Source: Bacteroides sp.
GTDB lineage: Bacteria > Bacteroidota > Bacteroidia > Bacteroidales > Bacteroidaceae
Assembly (NCBI GenBank): GCA_021204375.1
Contig: JAJPZL010000389.1
Coordinates: 1-7,054 of the forward strand
Direction: 5' to 3'
DNA length: 7,054 nt
The notes under the pieces were generated by a model that searched no databases, was not told where the DNA came from, and worked only from the letters and a program-made list of their open reading frames with translations. This document shows, piece by piece, positions 1-6,220 of the stretch. Each line of letters begins with the position of its first letter. The stretch's first letter is position 1. The position numbers were made by a program, and so were the translations under genes.

Positions 1-2
1 CA

Positions 3-1634
3 CCGGCTACATACGCGCCACCGCCCCCCACCCTGCCCCTGGTAAACGGAGTACCCGACCCCGGCCTCCTCGCCACCCCATGGGAATACACCGGCACAGC
101 AATTGATAACGGCAACGACTGCCTCAACACCATCTACGCCATGAAAGGATACACCCCCCACGGACACCCCAACGACGAATACGCCTGGCTCGAACTCACC
201 TGTTCCTACAACGGGCAGCCCGAAGAAGCCTACCGCATCGACTTCCAGCTCACACAAGACGACGGTACCCGCGAACCCATCAGACTCCTCAGGAACCACT
301 CCTACGAAATCAACATCCTCTCCATGACCGGAGAAGCCGGGCTCGAATTCGAAGTCATGCAATGGAACGACTCCGACCTAAGCGACATCATCATCGAAGG
401 ACGCTACTACCTCAAAGTAAACCAAAGCAACTTCGAACTCGACAGGCAAGCCCATGACAAAAACAGCTTCACCAACAAACTCACCATCCAAACCAACTAC
501 GAAGAAGGCTGGATCATCGACCACCTCACCGGACCCGGCGACACAGGAGAAATCAACATAGACAACGGCTGGATACACATAGAACCATCCGACCGCACCG
601 GCCCCCAAAACCAGGAAAAACCATCTCCATCCTACTCGAAGAAAACACAACCAACGCCCCCCCATAGCGCAGAAATACACCTCCGCGTAGGAAGGCTCAT
701 CGACTTCATCATTACCATTACCCAACACATAAACCGGGAAATAGAACTCCATATCGAAGACCTCGACAGCAACCCCCTCGAAGAACTCATCTTCTACGAC
801 TTCTACGGCAACGACCAACCATACGAACAAAAAGCCTTCCGCGTACGCTGGGTACCCTACGGAACCAACAACCAGGGAACACCCTTCACCTGCCAGGTAC
901 GTACCACCCTGGTAGGCGACGACTACTTTGACTACAAAGCCGGAACCGAACACATCACCACCGGTACACTCACCGACCCCACCGGCAGGAAAGAATACCT
1001 CATCGAACCGGAACCCTTCACCCCGGAAGAAGTCAGCGAACTCCTCGGCAACCCCTTCCTCCAACACGCCAGTTGGGTCACCTTCACCGTGACCGACCCC
1101 GACGACAACACCAAAAGCATCAGCAAAACCATCTTCCTCAACCATCAACACATAGCCATCCTCTCCCGGAATTTCCGCCGGCTCTCCTACCTGGGCAGGA
1201 AATACGAATTCGAAGTACTTGCCAACACCCCTTTCATAATAGAAAGTATCGACAACACCGAAGAAGCCTTTGTCAACGGTTCCCATACACCACAAGGATT
1301 CACCGGAGGAAATAACATCGTAAAAGGAACCACACTGACCTATACCACGCAAACAGCCCATGCCAATCCCACATACATGGACGGCATCGGGCAAGCCGGA
1401 CACAAAGCAACATTCTACCTGCGTGACCAACGAGGGCTCATACCCGGCCTGATCCCCTTCACAGTATCCGCCATATACGACGACCCCAACTGCTACCTCA
1501 TCAATCCCCGGCAACCGGAACCCATACCCTACGCATACCTATCCGCAAACTCTTCTGGATACGCGAACGCGAAGCCGGCGACACCACCCTGGACGAACTC
1601 CTCCAAAGCAGCAATTGGGAACCCGGTATTCTAA
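3..1634 (+). CDS. Gene A, upstream open fragment (partial at 5' end)
   Basis: This frame-3 segment runs open from the window edge to TAA at 1632-1634. It encodes the linker after the fimbrillin-like half, the BACON-like domain and two further beta-rich modules, up to the conserved DPNCY at 1482-1496. Residues after about 1510 are probably not native: frame 3 yields a proline/serine-rich tail without resemblance to gene B, whereas frame 2 gives IPIRKLFW, matching IPLRKLFW in gene B. Between about 611 and 656 this frame is also wrong, because frame 2 there reads KTISILLEEN, a plausible beta strand. A start at the internal ATG 141 is unlikely, since the homology to gene B continues upstream of it. 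Confidence 0.7.
   Translation, partial: PATYAPPPPTLPLVNGVPDPGLLATPWEYTGTAIDNGNDCLNTIYAMKGYTPHGHPNDEYAWLELTCSYNGQPEEAYRIDFQLTQDDGTREPIRLLRNHSYEINILSMTGEAGLEFEVMQWNDSDLSDIIIEGRYYLKVNQSNFELDRQAHDKNSFTNKLTIQTNYEEGWIIDHLTGPGDTGEINIDNGWIHIEPSDRTGPQNQEKPSPSYSKKTQPTPPHSAEIHLRVGRLIDFIITITQHINREIELHIEDLDSNPLEELIFYDFYGNDQPYEQKAFRVRWVPYGTNNQGTPFTCQVRTTLVGDDYFDYKAGTEHITTGTLTDPTGRKEYLIEPEPFTPEEVSELLGNPFLQHASWVTFTVTDPDDNTKSISKTIFLNHQHIAILSRNFRRLSYLGRKYEFEVLANTPFIIESIDNTEEAFVNGSHTPQGFTGGNNIVKGTTLTYTTQTAHANPTYMDGIGQAGHKATFYLRDQRGLIPGLIPFTVSAIYDDPNCYLINPRQPEPIPYAYLSANSSGYANAKPATPPWTNSSKAAIGNPVF
602..610 (+). other. Frame break A1: apparent loss of one base (C5/A4 run)
   Basis: After frame-3 codons for DRTGP, the expected protein continues in frame 2 (KTISILLEEN, about 617-646). 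One base added in C5 602-606 or A4 607-610 restores this. The exact base cannot be placed. Confidence 0.6.
657..663 (+). other. Frame break A2: C7 run one base too long
   Basis: Frame 2 reads GCC CCC CCA TAG here and stops at 665-667. Removing one C gives GCC CCC CAT AGC and returns to frame 3, which encodes AEIHLRVGRLIDF, matching ATFTVTAGRMEH in gene B. It compensates A1, so frame 3 stays open across both lesions and hides them. Confidence 0.65.
1500..1530 (+). other. Frame break A3: apparent loss of one base, probably C4 at 1506-1509
   Basis: Frame 3 encodes DPNCYLI up to about 1502. Frame 2 encodes IPIRKLFW from about 1526, equivalent to IPLRKLFW in gene B. One extra C at 1506-1509 joins the two as DPNCYLINPPATG followed by TLRIPIRKLFW. 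Confidence 0.65.
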
Positions 1635-2611
1635 TGGAAAACTATTACGACCAGACAGGACGCATAGACCATCCGGTAAATGACTACAAAGCAGAACTCT
1701 CTAAAACAAGAGCACCCGGCGGGATAAGCGCCCTGGAAGACATGCTCGAAGTAACCCTACCAGCCCGTCCGGGCGCAGGAGTGAGCGGCAATATAATCGT
1801 AGGAGCCAAACGCCCGGGAACATCCACCTGGCTCTGGACCTGGCACATCTGGCTTACCAACTTCAATCCCGACCTCCATACCTCCGACCGGCTGGAAACA
1901 ACTGATGGATACTTTATGAAACGAAGTCTCGGAGCACTGGCAGACGACGAACAACTAAACCCCAACACAACCGGATTCTACTACCAATGGGGACGCAAAG
2001 ACCCCCTGCATCCCGGCCATATCCCCCAAAACAGGCAAGCCATACAACCCAACACCCGGAACAACCTCCTGAATGCAATCAATAATCCGGCCACCTACTA
2101 TACAAGTACATCCGGCCTGAGGGATTGGTATACCAGTATGAACCGGGGAGCCTACCAGAATAACTTCCTCTGGGATGATTACGAAGACCATAAAACTCCG
2201 TACGACCCCTGCCCGGCCGGTTGGAAAGTTCCCTACTTCTTACAAAATAGTGAAAACCAGAGTACAGCCTATTCCTTATGGAGTCAAATAACCCTTAATC
2301 AAATCATCAGAGACCCCGGAACAAACCAGCTCCTAGGATATCACCGTAATCGAAGAGATGACTCTTCACCCGATTATATGTTTACACCCGCAGGCGGCCA
2401 CTACAATTCTGCAGGCGATCTTACATGGTATGGTAACACCATTACCGACCCACCAAATGCAAATGGAGTAAGTATGTTTTACAACGCCAATATAGACCCC
2501 AACGATCCGACATTAGGATTGTGGGGCGGAAATAACAGGACCGGCAGCTATGATGAAGAGACAATCGTACAAGCCTCGGCACTCCCAGTACGTTGCATCA
2601 AACGCAAATAA
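1634..2611 (+). CDS. Gene A, downstream open fragment with FISUMP-like C-terminal domain
   Basis: This frame-2 segment ends at TAA 2609-2611. The ATG at 1634 overlaps the upstream stop by one base, but frame 2 is open from 1502 or earlier and carries RKLFWIRE, which matches gene B, so this is a continuation rather than a separate gene. It encodes the C-terminal module: WTWHIWL at about 1838-1858, GFYYQWGRKDP near 1974-2006, a DWYTSMNRG segment, YDPCPAGWKVP at about 2200-2233 and PVRCIK close to the end. Tryptophan/glycine-rich modules with YQWGRKDP and YDPCP(A/P)GW are typical of FISUMP-type (Fibrobacter succinogenes major paralogous domain) extracellular domains in Bacteroidetes. Two cysteines (YDPCPAGW and RCIK) are shared with gene B and may pair. 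The binding target is unknown. Confidence 0.65.
   Translation: MENYYDQTGRIDHPVNDYKAELSKTRAPGGISALEDMLEVTLPARPGAGVSGNIIVGAKRPGTSTWLWTWHIWLTNFNPDLHTSDRLETTDGYFMKRSLGALADDEQLNPNTTGFYYQWGRKDPLHPGHIPQNRQAIQPNTRNNLLNAINNPATYYTSTSGLRDWYTSMNRGAYQNNFLWDDYEDHKTPYDPCPAGWKVPYFLQNSENQSTAYSLWSQITLNQIIRDPGTNQLLGYHRNRRDDSSPDYMFTPAGGHYNSAGDLTWYGNTITDPPNANGVSMFYNANIDPNDPTLGLWGGNNRTGSYDEETIVQASALPVRCIKRK
1982..2004 (+). repeat. 23-bp exact repeat, copy in gene A (YQWGRKDP-coding)
   Basis: The 23 bases here are identical to 5324-5346 in gene B. They encode the YQWGRKDP core of the FISUMP-like domain. The two genes are otherwise clearly diverged, so this is the most conserved nucleotide patch between the paralogues that I noticed. 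Confidence 0.8.
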
Positions 2612-2636
2612 TTACTACATAAAATAAAATAGCATT

Positions 2637-3200
2637 ATGAAAACAAATAAAAATATACTACATACCATCGGAGTAGCCGCCACCCTGCTGCAACTCTCCC
2701 TGGCAGCCTGTACCGACTCCTACGGCGAGTGGCAGCCAGAACCAGCCACAAGCAGTCCCTTCACACTGGCCCTGGAACTACCCCGGCCCAAAACAACCCA
2801 ACTCACCACCCGCGCCATGACAGACCAGGAAGAAAGTGAAATACAGGAAATCACCCTGCTACTCTTCACAGCAGGCACAGGTAATACCGAACTGCTGGAA
2901 AGCACCCACTCTATTCCCGGTACAGCCCTTACCCGCAACTCCGCCAACAACCGCCTCTACACCACCACCGCCACCCTCGAACCAGGCACATACAGCACCT
3001 TTATCGTACTGGCCAACAGCGCAGCCATCTTAGCACAAAACCCGTTGCTGGCCAAAGGTACCCCCCCTCCGCAGCCAGATAGAAGAAGAACTACTCCTGA
3101 GCCTCGACGACGGCACCCCGTGGAATGTCACCCCGCCCAATTCCCGGCCCTTTCCTATGTGGGGCATCATAGAAGGCGGAAGTACAGGCCTTGTGATTAA
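2637..3200 (+). CDS. Gene B fragment 1: lipoprotein signal and start of fimbrillin-like domain
   Basis: ATG at 2637 opens a classic lipoprotein signal: lysines at residues 3 and 5, a hydrophobic core and lipobox LAAC with Cys25, followed by Asp27. Lipid attachment should place the protein in the outer membrane after Lol transport. Residues about 40-140 resemble the first strands of fimbrillin/Mfa2 N-terminal domains, including a TTRAM segment and EIQEITLLLF. The native sequence ends at the C7 run 3061-3067. After it, this frame gives an arginine/proline-rich tail (RRRTTPEPRRR) that is an artefact of the wrong frame, stopping at 3198-3200. Confidence 0.75.
   Translation: MKTNKNILHTIGVAATLLQLSLAACTDSYGEWQPEPATSSPFTLALELPRPKTTQLTTRAMTDQEESEIQEITLLLFTAGTGNTELLESTHSIPGTALTRNSANNRLYTTTATLEPGTYSTFIVLANSAAILAQNPLLAKGTPPPQPDRRRTTPEPRRRHPVECHPAQFPALSYVGHHRRRKYRPCD
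3061..3067 (+). other. Frame break B1: C7 run one base too long
   Basis: Frame 3 is native up to LLAKGT. Frame 1 then gives LRSQIEEELLLSLDDGTPWN. Dropping one of the seven C residues joins them as AKGTPLRSQIEEEL. Confidence 0.75.
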
Positions 3201-4830
3201 CAGTACCCCCAAAAACTATAACATAAAACTATTCCGGATGCTGGCCTCTATCGACCTCTACATCCAGCAGGAAGACGACCAGGGACAACCCCTTCCCGCA
3301 TTCCAACTTACCCAGGTACACCTCTGCAACTTCTACCGCAACGGCCGGATCATCCCCGATACCACCGGCAATTACCACCCCGGCAGCACCCGGCTACTCA
3401 TACCCTCCCTACCTGCTGCCACCCGCCGCCTGACCTACACCACTCCGCTCACCTACAACACCAACCCGGCCGACCCCACAGCCATACCCAATATCGCCAT
3501 CAAACGCGAAATATTCACCTTCGAACAACCCCCCAGCGACGGCAAAGAAAAAAGCGAAGCCCCCTTCCTCATCATAGAAGGCAAATACGAAGACACCGGC
3601 TACGATTCCTATTACCGGATTGATTTCGTAGAACGGCAACATGAACACCCGGCTGACCCACTGGAAGCCACCGATAACTTTCTTCCTTTAATACGCAACT
3701 ACACCTACAATATCGTAGTAAAAGAAATATGCGGCCCCGGCTACCGCACCATCGACGATGCCGCCACCTGCAAACCCTTCAACACCGTAAGCGAAGTATT
3801 CCGTTTTGACGACAGCGATAGCGAATCCGTACAATTTGACGGCAAATACTACCTCTCCGTCAGCCACGATTCAATCGCCTACGACAAAGAACCAGGCGAA
3901 AAACTCCTGCTAATAAAAACCGACAGCCCCCTGGGATGGAAAATAGACAACCTCACCTACAGCGAAGGCGACGGCTCCACCGGATGGCTCACCCTGGATA
4001 AAACCAACGGCACACGCGACGAAAGTGGCGAAGTAAAAGCAACCGTCACCACCTACAACTCTGCCGGCCCCAACCCAACACCCCGCAAAGCCACCTTCAC
4101 CGTCACCGCCGGCCGGATGGAACACACCATACAGGTCACCCAGTCCTACCTCGCCGGTATCTCCCTTGAGATAGTAGACAGCTCCGGCGAGCCACTGACA
4201 GAAATCCAGTTCCGCAGCAACCCCCATAACAACCCCCTGCCACCATCCGCCGAAAACTTCACCGTCAGATGGAGTGGCCCCAACGGATGCAGGATGGAAG
4301 TCATCATGGTAGGCAACCGCGTTTTCCCTTTTGAAACCAACGGCCCAAACGCCATTTATGAAGGCCGCGAACTCACCTCCGGCGAAGAAAACCATACCTT
4401 CACCATCCACCCCACCGCCTTTACCAAAGAAGATACAGGCCCGGTAAAAGGCAGGCCCTTCCTGCAGGATGGAGCCACCGTAACCTTCAGTGTCAGCAAC
4501 GGACAGGAAACCATCAGGAAAAACATCTACATCCGCCATCAATGCATATCCATCGTCTTCAGGGAACTGGAAGGATTTACCTACATGGGCGACAACGACG
4601 ACTTTAAAGTCTATTCCAACACCTCCTGGCGGCTCAAAGCCGTCAACACCGAAGTACCCGGCATTTTCCTGACCGAACAAGGGGTACCTTTCGAGACCAT
4701 GACAGGTACCTCCGGCGTTTACAATGTAACCGAAGGAATTCCGGTAAAATACAAGATCAGTCCCGCCGGCACTTCCCCCCCGAACCTATACCTTCGGCCA
4801 ATCAGGCCGCAAAATGCACCTTACCTTTGA
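3157..4830 (+). CDS. Gene B fragment 2: fimbrillin-like core and BACON-like domain
   Basis: Frame 1 is coding from about 3068; the ATG at 3157 is an internal methionine in the FPMWG motif, not a true start. This part carries the rest of the fimbrillin-like domain: FPMWGIIEGG, then INSTPKNYNIKLFRM and LASIDLYIQQ, then YYRIDF near 3613, the linker strand equivalent to YRIDF in gene A. A BACON-like domain follows at about 3835-4143 (GKYYLSVS, GWKIDNLTY, TFTVTAGRMEHTIQVTQ), a family thought to bind carbohydrate or mucin. An Ig-like stretch ends near IYIRHQCISIVF, and a further strand set contains DDFKVYSNTSWRLKAV. Native coding ends at the C7 run 4775-4781; the last 17 or so residues are out of frame. 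Confidence 0.75.
   Translation: MWGIIEGGSTGLVINSTPKNYNIKLFRMLASIDLYIQQEDDQGQPLPAFQLTQVHLCNFYRNGRIIPDTTGNYHPGSTRLLIPSLPAATRRLTYTTPLTYNTNPADPTAIPNIAIKREIFTFEQPPSDGKEKSEAPFLIIEGKYEDTGYDSYYRIDFVERQHEHPADPLEATDNFLPLIRNYTYNIVVKEICGPGYRTIDDAATCKPFNTVSEVFRFDDSDSESVQFDGKYYLSVSHDSIAYDKEPGEKLLLIKTDSPLGWKIDNLTYSEGDGSTGWLTLDKTNGTRDESGEVKATVTTYNSAGPNPTPRKATFTVTAGRMEHTIQVTQSYLAGISLEIVDSSGEPLTEIQFRSNPHNNPLPPSAENFTVRWSGPNGCRMEVIMVGNRVFPFETNGPNAIYEGRELTSGEENHTFTIHPTAFTKEDTGPVKGRPFLQDGATVTFSVSNGQETIRKNIYIRHQCISIVFRELEGFTYMGDNDDFKVYSNTSWRLKAVNTEVPGIFLTEQGVPFETMTGTSGVYNVTEGIPVKYKISPAGTSPPNLYLRPIRPQNAPYL
4775..4781 (+). other. Frame break B2: C7 run one base too long
   Basis: Frame 1 is native to SPAGTS. Frame 2 then gives RTYTFGQSGRKMHLTFED, equivalent to the GIGQAGHKATFYLRD stretch of gene A. 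Removing one C joins the two halves. Confidence 0.75.
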
Positions 4831-5713
4831 AGACACCGAAGGAACCCTTTCCGACCAGACCATCAGCATCATCGCAGCCACCCCCGACCCCAACTGCTAC
4901 ATGGTACAAGCCGGAAGTACCGTAGAAATCCCCCTGCGCAAACTATTCTGGATATGGGAAAAAGAACTGGGCGAAGAACTCGACCCACTCAACCCCGCAA
5001 CCCTCAGCCCAACCCCACAAATCATCTGGCAAACCACCCCGGGACTCATCCGCAACGCCACCCTGTCCGGAAGCGGCGGAGACTACCGCAACTACACCCT
5101 CAACGTCACCACAGGCCCCACACAAGAAGGCAACGCCCTCATCGCCATCCGGAAAGGCAACAGCACAGACATACTCTGGAACTTCCACATCTGGGTAACC
5201 GGTTACGACCCCGATAACGGAGGAAAAGTATTCCCCCTCACAGCCAACCACACCTTTATGGACCGGAACCTGGGTTCAAATGGCAACCATACCACCCTCA
5301 ACGCGGAAGGTAACGGATTCTCTTACCAATGGGGACGCAAAGACCCATTCCCGGGTGCCAAACAACTTGTCTGGGAAATAAACCTGGCAAACCCTACAAA
5401 CCAACGGGAAGTAGTTGACGGCTCAGGCAGCCCCGTGTATACCACTTTCGAAAATGTAGCCGTAGAAAATAACCTCCGGAACAGCATTCTCCACCCTACC
5501 ATCTTCTATAATACTAAAGAAATAAATGTGATGAACGACTGGTATACCACCATATCAGAAAAAAATATCAGAATGACTACCTATGGAAAGACAGGAAAAA
5601 TAGAAAATCCATGTATGACCCCTGTCCTGCCGGCTGGAAAGTTCCCGGAGTGGAAGAGTTCAACCCTTTGGAAACAGGAGTGGCAAACGGAACAATCAGC
5701 CCCTCTGAAGTGA
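4814..5713 (+). CDS. Gene B fragment 3: DPNCY segment and first half of FISUMP-like domain
   Basis: Frame 2 is coding from about 4782; the ATG at 4814 is internal, in a strand matching gene A. The segment includes DPNCYMVQAG, IPLRKLFWIW, WNFHIWVTGYDPD (from 5177), FMDRNLGS and GFSYQWGRKDPFPG, the hallmark stretch of this C-terminal module. Native coding stops at the A7 run 5559-5565. After it, the frame still happens to contain PAGK but loses the YDPCPAGW motif, which lies in frame 1. The tail to 5713 is therefore artefactual. Confidence 0.75.
   Translation: MHLTFEDTEGTLSDQTISIIAATPDPNCYMVQAGSTVEIPLRKLFWIWEKELGEELDPLNPATLSPTPQIIWQTTPGLIRNATLSGSGGDYRNYTLNVTTGPTQEGNALIAIRKGNSTDILWNFHIWVTGYDPDNGGKVFPLTANHTFMDRNLGSNGNHTTLNAEGNGFSYQWGRKDPFPGAKQLVWEINLANPTNQREVVDGSGSPVYTTFENVAVENNLRNSILHPTIFYNTKEINVMNDWYTTISEKNIRMTTYGKTGKIENPCMTPVLPAGKFPEWKSSTLWKQEWQTEQSAPLK
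5324..5346 (+). repeat. 23-bp exact repeat, copy in gene B (YQWGRKDP-coding)
   Basis: Identical to 1982-2004 in gene A, at the equivalent place in the protein. The pair is consistent with duplication of the whole gene and strong constraint on, or gene conversion at, this motif. Confidence 0.8.
5559..5565 (+). other. Frame break B3: A7 run one base too short
   Basis: Frame 2 is native to YTTISEKK. Frame 1 then reads YQNDYLWKDRKNRKSMYDPC, matching NNFLWDDYEDHKTPYDPC of gene A. One added A restores the frame. Confidence 0.75.
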
Positions 5714-5778
5714 ATGGAATAAAGCGCATCTATACAAAAGGGCCGGATACATGGGAATTCCTGTATGCCGGAAAATAA
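5566..5778 (+). CDS. Gene B fragment 4: middle of FISUMP-like domain (frame 1)
   Basis: This short frame-1 piece of about 70 codons is easy to miss. It carries YLWKD and then YDPCPAGWKVP (about 5614-5646), the second hallmark motif of the C-terminal module, followed by EEFNPLETG and KGPDTWEFLYAGK. It ends at TAA 5776-5778. It has no start of its own (the first ATG is 5611) and makes sense only as the link between fragments 3 and 5. Motif match to gene A is the main evidence. Confidence 0.7.
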   Translation, partial: YQNDYLWKDRKNRKSMYDPCPAGWKVPGVEEFNPLETGVANGTISPSEVNGIKRIYTKGPDTWEFLYAGK

Positions 5779-5972
5779 ATGAAACGCTTGTACTCTTTCC
5801 CACCGCTGCCGCCTATTTATGGACAAATACCTCATCTTTGACGAATGCAGGGGAGTTCCTCATCTACGCCGGCACCCCCGGTTTTGCCGGTTCCTCAACC
5901 GAACCCCGGAAAGAAGGAAGTACCATCCGCTGCATCAAAGACACCCACGCATGGGATCCATCAAATCCATAA
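5751..5972 (+). CDS. Gene B fragment 5: end of FISUMP-like domain and stop
   Basis: Frame 3 from about 5776 encodes NETLVLFPTAAAYLWTNTSS, a glycine-rich stretch and STIRCIKD, matching the PVRCIK end of gene A. An LFFPAAG-like strand followed by W(T/S)(N/S)(T/S) and ending in (V/I)RCIK is what I expect of a FISUMP-like C-terminus. The protein ends at TAA 5970-5972 with a short DTHAWDPSNP tail absent from gene A. The ATG at 5751 is not a real start; the first eight or so codons after it are read out of frame. Confidence 0.65.
   Translation: MGIPVCRKINETLVLFPTAAAYLWTNTSSLTNAGEFLIYAGTPGFAGSSTEPRKEGSTIRCIKDTHAWDPSNP
5755..5778 (+). other. Frame break B4: apparent loss of one base, probably A4 at 5772-5775
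   Basis: Frame 1 encodes WEFLYAGK and stops at 5776-5778. Frame 3 continues with INETLVLFPTAAAYLWT. One added A in GGAAAATAAATG gives YAGKINETLVLFP. The position is less certain than for B1-B3. Confidence 0.6.
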
Positions 5973-6034
5973 CCGATCACCCCACAACACATATAGGTTT
6001 CATCAAGTGATTTAGTTTTTCATTGTTTAGGTTA

Positions 6035-6066
6035 GCAGGAGGCCCGCAGCGATGCCCGCCCCCTGC
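6035..6066 (+). terminator. Imperfect hairpin with GCGA tetraloop, possible terminator or 3' end structure
   Basis: GCAGG (6035-6039) pairs with CCTGC (6062-6066). After an A-C mismatch, GGC (6041-6043) pairs with GCC (6058-6060). After a two-by-two C/C internal loop, GCA and TGC close a GCGA tetraloop (6049-6052), which fits the GNRA class. It lies 63 bases after the gene B stop. No U tract follows, so an intrinsic terminator is doubtful; a 3' end stabilising structure is equally possible. Confidence 0.35.
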
Positions 6067-6154
6067 ACTCTTTCCATTCCCCCACCCATTCCCAAAACAA
6101 ACCCACTACCACCACCCCATTCCGGAGGGAGTTTACAAGCACGCTCCTATTCAC

Positions 6155-6188
6155 CTCCTACGGAGCTAAGGAGAGTGAGGGTAACCCT
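6155..6188. repeat. Two adjacent short inverted repeats
   Basis: CTCCT (6155-6159) is complementary to AGGAG (6169-6173); CTCC also pairs with GGAG at 6162-6165, giving two mutually exclusive hairpins. Five bases on, AGGGTAACCCT (6178-6188) is an odd-length palindrome. They lie just past the 3' end of the minus-strand toxin-like gene and could mark its transcript end or belong to a small dispersed intergenic repeat. Confidence 0.4.
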
Positions 6189-6220
6189 GATACCTATAGA
6201 AAGAGTAACTACAAAGCAAC

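Larger units (their letters stand above)
1..2611 (+). pseudogene. Gene A: large fimbrillin/BACON/FISUMP-type surface protein, 3' part, broken by three frame breaks
   Basis: This is the downstream part of a large surface protein; the start lies left of the window. Frame 3 is open from base 3, so the ATG at 141 is internal. Aligned by eye with gene B, it shows the same module order: YRIDF segment (about 231-245), BACON-like beta domain ending in ITITQ (about 400-726), an Ig-like stretch ending LNHQHIAIL (to about 1160), a second beta module (about 1200-1480), a DPNCY motif (1482-1496) and a FISUMP-like C-terminal domain with WHIWL, YQWGRKDP (from 1982), YDPCPAGWKVP and a final PVRCIK. The frame changes near 602-610, at C7 657-663 and near 1506-1509, ending in frame 2. 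About 870 residues are visible and about 240 N-terminal residues should be missing. The role is inferred: an outer-membrane, fimbria-associated or adhesin-like lipoprotein. The breaks could be sequencing errors or real inactivation. Confidence 0.75.
2637..5972 (+). pseudogene. Gene B: complete fimbrillin/BACON/FISUMP-type lipoprotein, broken by four frame breaks
   Basis: Reconstructed across four single-base lesions (two gains, two losses, net zero), this encodes about 1,111 residues. In order: lipoprotein signal peptide with lipobox LAAC (Cys25); an N-terminal fimbrillin-like domain (about 36-260) with TRAMTDQEE, a FPMWG motif and LFRMLASIDLYI, as in FimB/Mfa2-type proteins; a BACON-like domain (about 400-502, WKIDNLTY to IQVTQ); an Ig-like stretch; a second BACON-like strand set; DPNCY (4886-4900); and a FISUMP-like C-terminal domain ending TIRCIKD. 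It starts 25 bases after gene A and probably shares its transcript. The start is fixed by the signal peptide; the A-rich leader has no Shine-Dalgarno sequence, as is common in Bacteroidetes. The inferred role is an outer-membrane, surface-exposed, fimbria-associated or adhesin-like lipoprotein. DUF4906-type is my best family guess and is unverified. Confidence 0.75.
5973..6220. other. Non-coding spacer between the fimbrial genes and the minus-strand cassette
   Basis: No gene is supported here. The strand-convergent spacer holds an imperfect GNRA-capped hairpin (6035-6066), a G-free tract (6066-6123) and two short inverted repeats (6155-6173 and 6178-6188). A frame open from 6052 on the plus strand has only proline-rich, low-complexity content and is not convincing. 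Confidence 0.6.

Noticed and set aside
378..1514. 378-residue open frame on the minus strand
   Set aside because: It lies opposite gene A, whose motifs match gene B; the minus frame is the complement of C-ending codons and has no recognisable domain.
1634..2611. Separate gene starting at ATG 1634 by stop/start overlap
   Set aside because: The same frame is open and conserved with gene B upstream of the ATG (RKLFWI), so this is a frame break in gene A rather than a coupled second gene.
3910..4680. 256-residue open frame on the minus strand
   Set aside because: It mirrors the BACON-like region of gene B and has the same glycine/valine-rich composition expected from the sense codon bias.
1506..4781. 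Programmed ribosomal frameshifting at the C and A runs
   Set aside because: Seven shifts in both directions in two genes, without slippery heptamers plus stimulatory structures, is not how programmed frameshifting occurs; sequencing error or mutation is simpler.
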